Shown: positions 23,319-31,620 of the stretch, piece by piece
Layout: each line of letters begins with the position of its first letter
Numbering within the stretch: position 1 is the stretch's first letter
Assembly: GCA_964646225.1 (NCBI GenBank)
Contig: CAZYAD010000011.1
Span: 1 to 44,147 of the forward strand
Source: UBA4644 sp964646225
Lineage (GTDB): Bacteria > Bacillota > Clostridia > Oscillospirales > Butyricicoccaceae
Reading direction: 5' to 3'
Length of the DNA: 44,147 nucleotides
Translations under genes and position numbers: made by a program
Notes under the pieces: model-generated
What the model was told of the DNA's origin: nothing
Database searches by the model: none
Seen by the model: only the letters and a program-made list of their open reading frames with translations

Positions 23319-24860
23319 ATGGATCGATTGAATGCCACCCTTGAAAAACTCAGCGAAAAGCTGAAGGAGTCCCTGCAGGCGGTACTGCCTATCGTCTGCA
23401 TCGTTCTGGTCCTGTGCTTTTCCGTCGCCCCCATTTCGCCCAGCATCCTGCTGTGCTTTTTGACGGGTGCGGTGATGATCGTGCTGGGACTGATGTTCTT
23501 TACCCTGGGCGCGGAGACCAGTATGACCCCCATGGGGGAAAAGGTGGGCGCTGCCATGACCCGGACCAAAAAGCTCTGGATCATCGTGGCCCTCAGCTTT
23601 GTTCTGGGCTTTATCATCACCATTTCCGAGCCCGACCTGCAGGTGCTGGCCCAGCAGGTGCCCTCCATCCCCAACTCGGTCATCGTGCTGGCGGTGGCAG
23701 CGGGCGTGGGCCTGTTTCTGGTAGTGGCCCTGCTGCGTATGCTGTTCGGCATCCCGCTGAACAAGCTGCTGGTGGTGTGCTACATCGCGGTCTTCGGTCT
23801 GGCCCTGTTTGTGCCAAAGAGCTTCTGGGCGGTGGCCTTTGACTCCGGCGGCGTCACCACCGGCCCCATGACGGTGCCGTTTATCATGGCGCTGGGCGTC
23901 GGTATCGCTGCCGTGCGTAACGACCGTCACGCCGCCAACGACTCCTTCGGTCTGGTGGCCCTGTGCTCGGTCGGCCCGATTCTGGCGGTGCTGGTGCTGG
24001 GCATGGTCTTCAAGCCCGACGGCAGCGCCTATGTGCCGCCGGTGATGCCGGAGATCGCTGACTCCGCCGAGCTGTGGCAGGTGTTTCAGGTAGGTCTGCC
24101 CACCTACATCAAGGAGATCGCTGTCTCCCTGGCCCCCATCATCGTGTTTTTCGGCATTTTCCAGCTGATCTCGCTGAAGATGAACGCCCGCAGCCTGCGG
24201 CGCATCGTGGTGGGTCTGCTGTATACCTACATCGGTCTGGTGCTCTTTCTCACCGGCGCAAATGTGGGCTTTATGCCCGCTGCCAACTACATGGGCCAGC
24301 AGCTGGCTGCCCTGTCCTATAACTGGATCATCGTCCCCATCGGGATGCTCATCGGCTACTTTATCGTCCGGGCGGAGCCGGCGGTCTATGTGCTGAACAA
24401 GCAGGTGGAGGAGCTGACCGACGGCGCCATCTCCGCCGGCGCCATGGGCGCGGCCATGTCCATCGGCGTGGCGGTCTCGGTAGGGTTGGCCCTGCTGCGG
24501 GTGCTGCTGGGGCTGAATATCATGTGGCTGCTGATCCCCGGCTATGCCATCGCCATCGGCCTGTCCTTTTATGTGCCGAAGATCTTTACCGCCATCGCCT
24601 TTGACTCCGGCGGCGTGGCCTCCGGCCCCATGACGGCCACCTTCCTGCTGCCGCTGGCGCAGGGTGCCTGTATCGCCGTGGGCGGCAACATCGTCACCGA
24701 CGCCTTTGGCGTGGTGGCCATGGTGGCCATGACGCCGCTGATCACCATCCAGGTTCTGGGCCTGGTCTATCAGATCCAGAAGCGCCGCGCCCTCAGACGG
24801 CAGAGCGAGCTGGCGCAGGTCTTTGATCAGCTGGATGACAACGCCATCATCGACCTGTAA
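23319..24860 (+). CDS. DUF1538 family multi-pass membrane protein
   Basis: 513 residues from ATG 23319; a TTG at 23328 is an alternative and the TTG at 23286 would be leaderless. About 12-14 helices in two related halves: FDSGGVTTGPMT (about residue 174) recurs as FDSGGVASGPMT (about 428), and EPDLQVLAQQV is mirrored by EPAVYVLNKQV. This is an inverted or tandem duplication as seen in transporters. The family is uncharacterised; conserved D-S-G-G and G-P-M-T in both halves suggest a paired substrate or ion site. It ends 11 bases before a double PII-like gene. PII proteins gate transporters (as GlnK gates AmtB), so a regulated transporter is a reasonable inference. RBS AAGGA is unusually close to the ATG. 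Confidence 0.87.
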   Translation: MDRLNATLEKLSEKLKESLQAVLPIVCIVLVLCFSVAPISPSILLCFLTGAVMIVLGLMFFTLGAETSMTPMGEKVGAAMTRTKKLWIIVALSFVLGFIITISEPDLQVLAQQVPSIPNSVIVLAVAAGVGLFLVVALLRMLFGIPLNKLLVVCYIAVFGLALFVPKSFWAVAFDSGGVTTGPMTVPFIMALGVGIAAVRNDRHAANDSFGLVALCSVGPILAVLVLGMVFKPDGSAYVPPVMPEIADSAELWQVFQVGLPTYIKEIAVSLAPIIVFFGIFQLISLKMNARSLRRIVVGLLYTYIGLVLFLTGANVGFMPAANYMGQQLAALSYNWIIVPIGMLIGYFIVRAEPAVYVLNKQVEELTDGAISAGAMGAAMSIGVAVSVGLALLRVLLGLNIMWLLIPGYAIAIGLSFYVPKIFTAIAFDSGGVASGPMTATFLLPLAQGACIAVGGNIVTDAFGVVAMVAMTPLITIQVLGLVYQIQKRRALRRQSELAQVFDQLDDNAIIDL

Positions 24861-24871
24861 GGAGGGGCGCT

Positions 24872-25570
24872 ATGAACGAGCTTTATCTGATGATCACCAT
24901 CGCCGACCGGAGCATGACCAAGCGCTATCTTTCGGTCTATGAGGAGTGCGGCATCAACATCACCTTTACCACCGTGGGCTATGGCACTGCCGCCAGCGAA
25001 ATGCTGGCCTATTTCGGGCTGGAGGAGAGCGAAAAGGCGGTCATCCTGTCGGTGGTCACGGACGACACCTGGCAGCAGGCCAAAAAGGAACTGGAGCGCC
25101 GGATGCAGATCGATGTGCCCGGCACGGGTATCGCCTTTATCATCCCGCTCAGCTCCATGGGCGGAAAAAAGGCCCTGTACTATCTGACAGACGGCCAAAA
25201 CTACGAAATCGGGGAGGAGACCACCTTGAAGGACACCAAATATGAGCTGATCATCGTTATCGCCAATCAGGGCTACAGCAATGTGATCATGGACGCGGCC
25301 CGGTCGGAAAAGGCCGGCGGCGGCACGGTGATCCACGCCAAGGGCACCGGCGCCGAGCGCGCCGAAAAGTTCCTGGGCGTTTCTCTGGTAAAGGAGAAGG
25401 AGATGGTCTTTATCGTGGCCCGCAGCGAGAAAAAGCACCGCATCATGCAGGCCATCATGGACAGCGCCGGGCTGGACAGCAAGGCCCAGGCCATCACCTT
25501 TTCCATGCCGGTCGCCGCAGTGGCCGGTATGCGGCTGGTGGAGGCCGACGAGCTGACGGAGAAGGACTAA
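24872..25570 (+). CDS. Double PII-like signalling protein
   Basis: 232 residues, about twice the length of a PII protein. The first half (LYLMITIADRSMTKRYLSVYEECGINITFTTVGYGTA) and second half (ELIIVIANQGYSNVIMDAARSEKAGGGTVIHAKGTG) both show the PII-like ferredoxin-fold opening, in which one strand is followed by a helix and then a GxGTA/GTG turn at the nucleotide site. The second half keeps the G-G-G-T-V-I-H-A-K-G-T-G pattern that resembles the T-loop and ATP site of P-II proteins. The loop tyrosine uridylylated in enterobacterial GlnB is not evident. Strong RBS (AAGGAGG) and 11-base spacing place it in one operon with DUF1538. Likely a soluble sensor controlling that membrane protein; ligand unknown. 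Confidence 0.85.
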   Translation: MNELYLMITIADRSMTKRYLSVYEECGINITFTTVGYGTAASEMLAYFGLEESEKAVILSVVTDDTWQQAKKELERRMQIDVPGTGIAFIIPLSSMGGKKALYYLTDGQNYEIGEETTLKDTKYELIIVIANQGYSNVIMDAARSEKAGGGTVIHAKGTGAERAEKFLGVSLVKEKEMVFIVARSEKKHRIMQAIMDSAGLDSKAQAITFSMPVAAVAGMRLVEADELTEKD

Positions 25571-25609
25571 GCAACGCGCCTGTCAGCTTTGCCTTTTTGA
25601 CAAACTGAG

Positions 25610-25639
25610 AAAAGCACCCGTCCGGTGACGGGTGCTTTT
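25610..25639 (+). terminator. Terminator after the DUF1538-PII operon
   Basis: Perfect 13-bp stem AAAAGCACCCGTC (25610-25622) with 25627-25639, loop CGGT, ending in a T-run. Confidence 0.92.
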
Positions 25640-25955
25640 TCATATTACTGTAAGCCCAACATATTCAGAACACCACAAATCGACTGGGGGCGCAAGCAAA
25701 ATCTTCCAATTCTCCGTTTTGCACAAAAATTCGCTGAAAATATTGTATATACCACCGATTGCGATTTATTTAACGATGTGATGCTATATTAGTAAGAAAG
25801 GATCGCCGTCCACCGACCCGGAAAAATCAGGAAGGCTGTGCGTCCCATGGGCCGGATGACCGCCGCATAGCGGCATAATGGAATCTATCAGCGTTTTTGC
25901 AACGATAACCTGGTTATCATGACATCCAAACAAATTAAGAAAGTGAGGTGTTTCT
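25640..25955. other. AT-richer intergenic stretch before the frameshifted gene
   Basis: No convincing gene. It is visibly richer in A and T than its surroundings. A possible -10 (TATATT, 25785-25790) lacks a good -35. Small dyads are GCCGC-ATA-GCGGC (25862-25874) and the palindrome GATAACC-T-GGTTATC (25904-25918), the latter 37 bases before the next ATG and therefore a possible operator. A 14-codon frame at 25879-25923 has no ribosome binding site and is not called. Confidence 0.5.
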
Positions 25956-26503
25956 ATGCGTAAAGCCTGTTGCCTTTTACTGGCGATTTGCCTGCTTGTC
26001 ACTGCCAACCCTGTAGCAAACGCCGCAGTTATCGATTCCGGCGAAACATGTCCGTATGGAACCCCCCTGATTACAACGCTCTTGTTGATACCGAGTTTGT
26101 TTCGGATGTGGAACCGGAAGACAGTATCAGTAATATAATCGTGTCTCCTACTATTAAATCCGCAACAAAAGGAGTAATCGCGCTGTCTCTTTCTCTCTCG
26201 GTATTCGCCGATGCAATGAAAAACCTTCTTCACCCGGCGTGGGTGACCGAGCATCTGATCTTTTTCGCACTGGGTGTGCTGCTTGTATTTGCCCTGCGGC
26301 GGATGGAACTCCCCCGGTGGAGCCTTGTGCCGGCGCCGGTTCTCTATGCGATCTGTGAGCTGGTCTGCGCCATCGATCAAAGCGGTACAATGATACCGAA
26401 TCTGTATAATATCACCCGCTATCTGCTGCTGTTCGCCATCGGCGAGGGCGCGTGGCTTTTGATTAAGCTGATCGGAAAACATATCAATAAGAAAGAACAG
26501 TGA
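25956..26503 (+). pseudogene. Secreted/membrane protein gene split by a frameshift at a C-run
   Basis: Starts at ATG 25956 with GAGGTG 7 bases upstream. The first frame encodes a clear signal peptide (RKACCLLLAICLLVTANPVANA) and then stops at 26138. The adjacent frame continues from the same point with an acidic stretch (ALVDTEFVSDVEPEDS), three or four helices (including HLIFFALGVLLVFALRRM and YLLLFAIGEGAWLLIKLI) and a basic tail, to TGA at 26501-26503. The frames meet at six C (26062-26067); one more C would restore a 182-residue protein reading YGTPPDYNAL. This may be a sequencing error, a true mutation, or slipped-strand phase variation. The helix part weakly recalls VanZ-like proteins, but I do not assign it. 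Confidence 0.7.
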
Positions 26504-26586
26504 CCAACTGCGCAGCTTTTAGCGAAGCACTCCCGCAGCTCCTCCGCAAAACAGAGGGCTGCCCCATCCTGCGGCAGTCTGAAAAA

Positions 26587-26610
26587 GCCGGGAAGCATCC
26601 GCTTCCCGGC
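26587..26610. terminator. Bidirectional terminator between the split gene and the CBS gene
   Basis: Perfect 10-bp stem GCCGGGAAGC (26587-26596) with 26601-26610, loop ATCC; TTTTTC follows on the minus strand and CATTCTTTTT on the plus strand. Confidence 0.88.
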
Positions 26611-26624
26611 CATTCTTTTTCCTT

Positions 26625-27047
26625 TTACGCCTGCTTCAAAAATTTTTGCAGCTTCATCTCGTCACACAGATGAGAAAGCACCCGCTTTCTGGTGATGATG
26701 CCGATAAAGACCCCCCGGTCGTCCACCACCGGCGCAAAGCTCTGCTCCATAGAGCTTTCCAGCAGACCGGTGAGATCCATGCCGGCCCTGACCGGCCGGT
26801 TGTCCCGCCGGTGCGGCACCAGCCGCAGCGGCTGCTTTTCCGCCTCCTCAAAGCTCAGGCCGGTGCCGCGCACATACCAGAGGATGTCTCCCTCCGTCAC
26901 GGTGCCCACATACTCGCCGCTGCGCCGGATCACCGGCACCGAGGGATGCCCGCCGTTCTCGATGCTCCGCAGCGCCTGCCCCACGGTATAATCATCATAC
27001 AACAGCGTCACTTCGTTTTTGGGTGTGAGAAACAGTAAAATGTTCAT
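26625..27047 (-). CDS. Stand-alone CBS-domain-pair protein
   Basis: 140 residues from ATG 27047 (AAAGGA 6 bases upstream); the promoter at 27099-27127 rules out the longer frame to 27092. Two CBS motifs: DYTVGQALRSIENGGHPSVPVIRRSGEYVGTVTEGDIL (about residues 18-56) and a second ending in FAPVVDDRGVFIGIITRKRVLSHL (about 100-125). CBS pairs bind adenine nucleotides and act as energy or ionic sensors. With no fused enzyme or channel, its partner is unknown. Single-gene unit with its own promoter and terminator. Confidence 0.9.
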   Translation of the reverse strand: MNILLFLTPKNEVTLLYDDYTVGQALRSIENGGHPSVPVIRRSGEYVGTVTEGDILWYVRGTGLSFEEAEKQPLRLVPHRRDNRPVRAGMDLTGLLESSMEQSFAPVVDDRGVFIGIITRKRVLSHLCDEMKLQKFLKQA

Positions 27048-27098
27048 AAAGCGTCCTTTCTCCGTTGGCCCAGGGAATGTGAATCCCTTCATGATACC

Positions 27099-27127
27099 AT
27101 TTTACCACATTTCTATGCAGAAAACAA
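27099..27127 (-). promoter_or_regulatory. Promoter of the CBS gene
   Basis: Minus strand TTGTTT (27122-27127), 17-base spacer, TAAAAT (27099-27104). Confidence 0.6.
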
Positions 27128-27162
27128 CGCGTCATCCGTAAACAAACTCTGAAGTTTTCCCT

Positions 27163-28767
27163 TCAGCAATACACATTGGTGGTCACGATCCGGGAAATGT
27201 CGGTCATGGAGATGGCCTGGCCCGGCTCCTTTCCGCCAAAGGGCAGCAACGGCTCCTCCAGCTCGGGAATGCTGTCCACCCTGCCGTTGACATAATCCAG
27301 CAGCCGCCGCCTGCAGGAAGCCGACCGCTGAAGCACGCCGCCCAGACGAAGATCCTGCACATCGAAGCCGCAGGGCTTGTTGTCGGTGAACCACTGCTTT
27401 TCCAGCGCCCGATGAAAGGCCCGCAGGGCCTTTTCGGTCTCCCGATAGTCCACCCGGGCCAGCTGCCGCAGGGCCTCCCGATCCCCCGCCTCATAGGCCC
27501 GGCGGGTCTTCCACCCCAGGGCATACTTCCAGGCCAGCACCTGACACAGCTTTGCCTGGGTGTCGAATACATAGCCGTATTTCCGATATTTCCGGGCCAG
27601 CGCGGCAAGCTGCCGGGCGCTTTCCCGGTAATGGGCCTCGTTGTCCGGATCCACCGTGTAGTCCAGAAAATCGTTGAAATAGTCGGAATACAGCATATAC
27701 CGGGCGGGATTTTCGTTGCCGGAGACCCCGTTCAGCCGGTTGGGGGCGTCCAGCTGCATGAAATCATCGTAGTCCGCGCCGGTGATGCGGCGGAAGCGGG
27801 CCCGGATATCGGCCTCGTCCTCGTTGCCCCGGGCGTACTCGGCGATATGGAACAGCGAGGCCAGCTGAGAAAAGTGGGGGCAGTCGCCGCCGTAATCGCC
27901 CCACATGGTCAGAAAGACGTGCCGGACTCCGTGCTCCCGGCAGGCCCGCATGGCGGGCAGCATGGTTTGCAGGGTGTAGCGGTTGGAGGGTGTCACCCCA
28001 AGCCAGCTCCAGGCCCCGCCGGCGAACCAGATCCGGTCGGTCAGCTGCTCATGGTTGTGCAGCATCCCGTCGTAGTCCTCCTGCCGGGTGTGGTAGTAGT
28101 CCCAATACACCAGCGAGACCTCCCGGCTCACCCCGGCTGCCGCCTCCGGCGGGACGGTGGTTTTGGGCAGATAATACTGATTCGCCCAGGCATTGAAGAA
28201 CATATCCGACCACAGGATGCACTGAAAGCCGTATTTCGCGGCGATGTTCTTTACCTTTTCCAGATGCCGCCGGATGATGGAGCCTGCGTTTTCATAGCCG
28301 TGGCGGTCAAGGAACCGGCCCCGGCCCAGCATCCACGCCTCGTCCATGCCGATATGCACCAGCCGGGAGGTAAAGCACCGGGCCATCGTCTGAAACATAT
28401 GCTCGATCAGCTCATAGGTGCGGGGCTCGTCCACCAGCAGGATGTCGTCACAGTCCACCGGGATCTCTCCCCAGCGCATACTGGTGTTCAGATGGGCCAG
28501 CGTCTGGATGCAGGGAATGAGCTCCATGCCCGTCTCCCTGGCAAAGGCGTCCAGCTCCCGCAGCTCCTCCATGGAATATTTTCCCCGCATATAACCGAAG
28601 TAGGGCTCGCCCGCCACCTCATAGGTGTCCTCGGTATACAGCATCACGGTGTTGTAGCCCATCCTTTTCAGCAGCGGCAAAAAGCGCCGCAGGGCCTCCG
28701 GCTTCATCACCGCGTTGCGGGACATATCGATCATCACGCCAAAATGCTCATAATCATAGCTGCTCAT
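27163..28767 (-). CDS. Glycoside hydrolase family 20 (beta-N-acetylhexosaminidase-like)
   Basis: 534 residues, ATG with AGGAG upstream. TIM-barrel catalytic domain with the GH20 signature HIGMDEAWMLG, giving the Asp142-Glu143 pair (Glu as acid, Asp helping the substrate acetamido group). It starts directly with the barrel and lacks the usual N-terminal GH20b domain. Further barrel segments are GFQCILWSDMFF and FLTMWGDYGGD; the C-terminal 170 or so residues are helical. No signal peptide, so it acts on imported GlcNAc- or GalNAc-containing oligosaccharides in the cytoplasm. It follows the GH2 gene by 27 bases in one operon. Exact linkage is unknown. Confidence 0.88.
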   Translation of the reverse strand: MSSYDYEHFGVMIDMSRNAVMKPEALRRFLPLLKRMGYNTVMLYTEDTYEVAGEPYFGYMRGKYSMEELRELDAFARETGMELIPCIQTLAHLNTSMRWGEIPVDCDDILLVDEPRTYELIEHMFQTMARCFTSRLVHIGMDEAWMLGRGRFLDRHGYENAGSIIRRHLEKVKNIAAKYGFQCILWSDMFFNAWANQYYLPKTTVPPEAAAGVSREVSLVYWDYYHTRQEDYDGMLHNHEQLTDRIWFAGGAWSWLGVTPSNRYTLQTMLPAMRACREHGVRHVFLTMWGDYGGDCPHFSQLASLFHIAEYARGNEDEADIRARFRRITGADYDDFMQLDAPNRLNGVSGNENPARYMLYSDYFNDFLDYTVDPDNEAHYRESARQLAALARKYRKYGYVFDTQAKLCQVLAWKYALGWKTRRAYEAGDREALRQLARVDYRETEKALRAFHRALEKQWFTDNKPCGFDVQDLRLGGVLQRSASCRRRLLDYVNGRVDSIPELEEPLLPFGGKEPGQAISMTDISRIVTTNVYC

Positions 28768-28794
28768 GGGTCGTTCTCTCCTGTTCTGTCCGGC

Positions 28795-30519
28795 TTACCG
28801 GCTTCTCCCGAAAATTTCCTTCAGCTTCTCCGGCGGCACCTTGGGGGTGCGGTCGGCCCGCAGCAGACCGTTGACCTCCTGCTGCACATCGGTGAGCTGC
28901 GTGTAGCAATATCCCTGCCACCCGGTCTGCAAAATGCCGTCGGTAAGCTGCCGCAGCCGTTGCAGCAGATCCTCCGCATCCACGGCGCCGTCGCCGTAGC
29001 CCCAGGCCTTTCCCTGCTCGTCGGAGGCAAAGGCGATGCCCCCGAACTCAGTGAACAGCACCGGCTGCCCCTGATACCGGTGGCCGTCGGCAAACAGCGC
29101 CCACCCCTGGGGGAACATCCCGTCATAGGCCCCGGTGTACTTTTCCGGGAACTGGTCTGCCCGGCGGATGGAATAATCGTGGATGGACAGGATATCGCTC
29201 TCCCGGACATTTTCGAAGCCGTCATTGGTAGAGATGATGCGGGTATCGTCCATGCTTCGGGTGAGATAATACAGGCTGGCGGCAAAGGCCTGCTGCTGCC
29301 GGTCGGATTTCATCTCCCGTGCGCCCCAGCTTTCGTTCAGCGGCACATAGGCCACCACGCTGGTAAAGCTGCGGGCCTGCGCCACGATCTCCTGCCACTG
29401 AGCGGTGATGGCCTCCCGCTCCCGGTCGCAGAAAATATAGGCGGAGGGCATCTCGCACCAGGTCAAAAAGCCCAGCTCCTCAGCGTAATAATAGAAATAG
29501 GGGTCCTCGAACTTCTGGTGCTTGCGGGCGCCGTTAAAGCCCATGTCCTTTGCCAGCCGGATATCCCGCCGGAGGGCCTCGGCGCTGGGCGGGGTCAGCC
29601 CGCTTTCCGGCCAGTAGCCCTGATCCAGCACCAGCCGCTGGTACAGCGGCACCTGATTCAGCAGGATCTGCCCATCCCGCAGGCTGATCTTGCGCAGGCC
29701 GATGCGGGTGCGGGCGGTGTCCACCGCCTCGCCGTTTTTCAGCAGCCGCACCTCCACATCGATGAGCCGCGGATTGTCGATCCACCACAGCAGATCGCCA
29801 AAATCAAACTCCGCCTGATCCAGCTCCAGAGAAAACCGCACCCTTCGGCCGTTCAGAGACATCCGCTGCCGCTTCAGCAGCTGGCCCCGGAAGCTGGCCG
29901 CCAGCTCCAGCTCGTCGGCCTCTCCCCGCAGGGTCTCTGCAAAGCCGGTGATGGCCCGCCGGTCGGTATCGGCCTGCAGGCTCCACCGCTCCACGCAGTC
30001 CTCGCCGAAGAACTCCAGCCACACGCTCTGCCAGATGCCGCTGTTGGCGGTGTAAAAGCAGGAGAAGGGCCTGCCGATCCAGGTCTGCTTGCCCCGGGGA
30101 AGGGCGGCGTCCTGCCTGTCCCGGCAATAGACCGCCAGGGTGTTTTCCCCCTCCCGCAGCAGCGGGGTGATGTCGGCATGGAAGGGCGTGAACCCCCCTT
30201 CGTGGGCAATGGCCGCCTGTCCGTTCACCCAGACCACGCAGGCATAATCCACCGCGTTGAAGCACAGCAGCGCCCGCCTGCCCCGGTTTTCCGCCGAAAT
30301 GCGGAAGGTGCGGCGATACAGCATTTCCTCGTGGACTTCGGTGTCCCCGATGCCGCTGGCCTCCCACTGATAGGAAAAGGGCACCCGGATCTGCCGCGTC
30401 AGCGGCATCTGCAAATCCAGCGGCCGCCCCTGAACAAAGTCAAACTCCCACAGGCCGTTCAGGCTCTGCCACGCCTCCCGGCGGAACTGCGGGCGGGGGT
30501 ATTCTTCTCTGGTAAGCAT
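28795..30519 (-). CDS. Glycoside hydrolase family 2 enzyme (beta-galactosidase/glucuronidase type)
   Basis: 574 residues from ATG 30519 (GGAGG 7 bases upstream); the frame extends to 30630 but that crosses the promoter. Order: jelly-roll sugar-binding domain (residues about 10-175, with NGLWEFDF and FNAVDYACVVWVNG), immunoglobulin-like domain (about 176-290), then TIM barrel. Catalytic acid/base Glu396 in VPLNESWG and nucleophile Glu491 in LFTEFGG are both present. No signal peptide, so cytoplasmic. Close in build to short GH2 enzymes of clostridia; whether galactoside, glucuronide or mannoside is cleaved cannot be said. First gene of the GH2-GH20 operon, with no sugar transporter adjacent. 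Confidence 0.9.
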   Translation of the reverse strand: MLTREEYPRPQFRREAWQSLNGLWEFDFVQGRPLDLQMPLTRQIRVPFSYQWEASGIGDTEVHEEMLYRRTFRISAENRGRRALLCFNAVDYACVVWVNGQAAIAHEGGFTPFHADITPLLREGENTLAVYCRDRQDAALPRGKQTWIGRPFSCFYTANSGIWQSVWLEFFGEDCVERWSLQADTDRRAITGFAETLRGEADELELAASFRGQLLKRQRMSLNGRRVRFSLELDQAEFDFGDLLWWIDNPRLIDVEVRLLKNGEAVDTARTRIGLRKISLRDGQILLNQVPLYQRLVLDQGYWPESGLTPPSAEALRRDIRLAKDMGFNGARKHQKFEDPYFYYYAEELGFLTWCEMPSAYIFCDREREAITAQWQEIVAQARSFTSVVAYVPLNESWGAREMKSDRQQQAFAASLYYLTRSMDDTRIISTNDGFENVRESDILSIHDYSIRRADQFPEKYTGAYDGMFPQGWALFADGHRYQGQPVLFTEFGGIAFASDEQGKAWGYGDGAVDAEDLLQRLRQLTDGILQTGWQGYCYTQLTDVQQEVNGLLRADRTPKVPPEKLKEIFGRSR

Positions 30520-30595
30520 GGTGTTTCCTCCTGATCCCTTCCGGTCGGCGGCAGGGTTTTCCGCGAGCGCTGCCCTTGCCGGAAGCTTTATCTGT

Positions 30596-30623
30596 ATTAT
30601 ACCATGTTTTCCTCCCGGCACAA
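30596..30623 (-). promoter_or_regulatory. Promoter of the GH2-GH20 operon
   Basis: Minus strand TTGTGC (30618-30623), 16-base spacer, TATAAT (30596-30601). Confidence 0.72.
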
Positions 30624-30668
30624 GGGTCATCTTCCCGCCACCTGCCGCCCTTCTCCCCCGCTTCCGGC

Positions 30669-30697
30669 TTGCAGTCTGTTTTTAAGTATGGTAAGAT
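30669..30697 (+). promoter_or_regulatory. Promoter of the rluA-vanW-ggt unit
   Basis: TTGCAG (30669-30674), 17-base spacer, TAAGAT (30692-30697), 23 bases before the GTG start. Confidence 0.72.
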
Positions 30698-30720
30698 AGC
30701 AGTGAAAAGGAGGGGATGCC

Positions 30721-31620
30721 GTGGAGCGCCTGTGCTATCTCTGCCAGCCGGAGGATGACGGGCTGGAGGTTCTGACCCTGCTGCGGCGGGAGCTGCGGCT
30801 TTCCACCAACCTGCTGCGCCAGCTGAAGGTCACCGAAGACGGCATCCTGCTGGATGGCCTCCGGGTCACCGTGCGGCAGACCGTCCGCCCCGGACAGCTG
30901 CTCTCGGTTCGCCGGGAGCCCGAAAGCGGCAGGGAGCGGCGGGTAGCGCCGCTACCCGGCCCGCTGGACATCGTTTATGAGGACGGCGACCTGCTGCTGC
31001 TGAACAAGCCCGCCGGGCTGGCCGTCCATCCCAGCCCCGGCCATTACGACGGCCAGACGCTGGGCAACCGGGTGGTGTGGCACCTGTCCCAGCGGGGCGA
31101 AAACCCCACCTTCCGCGCCATCAACCGGCTGGACAAGGGCACCTCCGGTCTGATGACCTGCGCCAAAAACAAGCTGGCCGCCCAACGGCTGGAGGAGCAG
31201 CTGACCGCCGGCGGCATCCGCCGCACCTACCACGCCGTGTGCGAGGGCATCGGCCTGCCCCCGGAGGGCACCATCGATCTGCCCATCGGCCGTGCGGAGG
31301 GCCGGGGCATCATGCGCTGCGTCCGGGAGGACGGCCAGCGGGCTGTCACCCACTTTACCCGGCTTGCGGAGCAAAACGGCCGCTCCCTGCTGGAGCTTCG
31401 GCTGGAGACCGGCCGCACCCATCAGATCCGGGTACACCTGCGTCATCTGGGCCATCCGCTGTGCGGCGATTTCATGTATGGGCAGGAGCTGCCCGGCCTC
31501 ACCGGCTGCGCACTGCATTCCTGCGCCATCACTCTGACCCAGCCCACATCCGGCGCGCCGCTGGCCTTTACCGTACCCGACCCACCATCCTTTTCTGCCC
31601 TTCTGGAGGGAACGCTATGA
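30721..31620 (+). CDS. RluA-family pseudouridine synthase
   Basis: 299 residues from GTG 30721 with AGGAGG 7 bases upstream. An N-terminal S4-like RNA-binding region (LRRELRLSTNLLRQLKVTEDGILLDG) is followed by the RluA catalytic domain. Catalytic Asp138 lies in INRLDKGTSGLM; also LLNKPAGLAVHPSPGH and ETGRTHQIRVHLRHLGHPL, the standard motif set. It converts uridines to pseudouridine in rRNA or tRNA; the target base cannot be predicted among the RluC/RluD/YjbO-like paralogues. Its stop overlaps the vanW start (ATGA). Confidence 0.93.
   Translation: MERLCYLCQPEDDGLEVLTLLRRELRLSTNLLRQLKVTEDGILLDGLRVTVRQTVRPGQLLSVRREPESGRERRVAPLPGPLDIVYEDGDLLLLNKPAGLAVHPSPGHYDGQTLGNRVVWHLSQRGENPTFRAINRLDKGTSGLMTCAKNKLAAQRLEEQLTAGGIRRTYHAVCEGIGLPPEGTIDLPIGRAEGRGIMRCVREDGQRAVTHFTRLAEQNGRSLLELRLETGRTHQIRVHLRHLGHPLCGDFMYGQELPGLTGCALHSCAITLTQPTSGAPLAFTVPDPPSFSALLEGTL

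Noticed and set aside
25879..25923. 14-codon leader peptide before the split gene
   Set aside because: No ribosome binding site and no regulatory amino-acid run; could be chance.
25784..26482. Minus-strand frame of 232 codons opposite the split gene
   Set aside because: No domain or ribosome binding site recognised; the plus strand offers a signal peptide, a ribosome binding site and membrane helices, which explain the region better.
27412..30534. Open frame of 1040 codons opposite the GH2 and GH20 genes
   Set aside because: Antisense shadow; the minus-strand genes have intact catalytic motifs and ribosome binding sites.
30520..30630. N-terminal extension of the GH2 enzyme
   Set aside because: It would cross the promoter at 30596-30623; ATG 30519 has GGAGG at good spacing.
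31077..31616. Upstream extension of the VanW frame (180 extra codons)
   Set aside because: It overlaps the pseudouridine synthase almost entirely, reads as low-complexity shadow sequence, and a strong ribosome binding site precedes ATG 31617.
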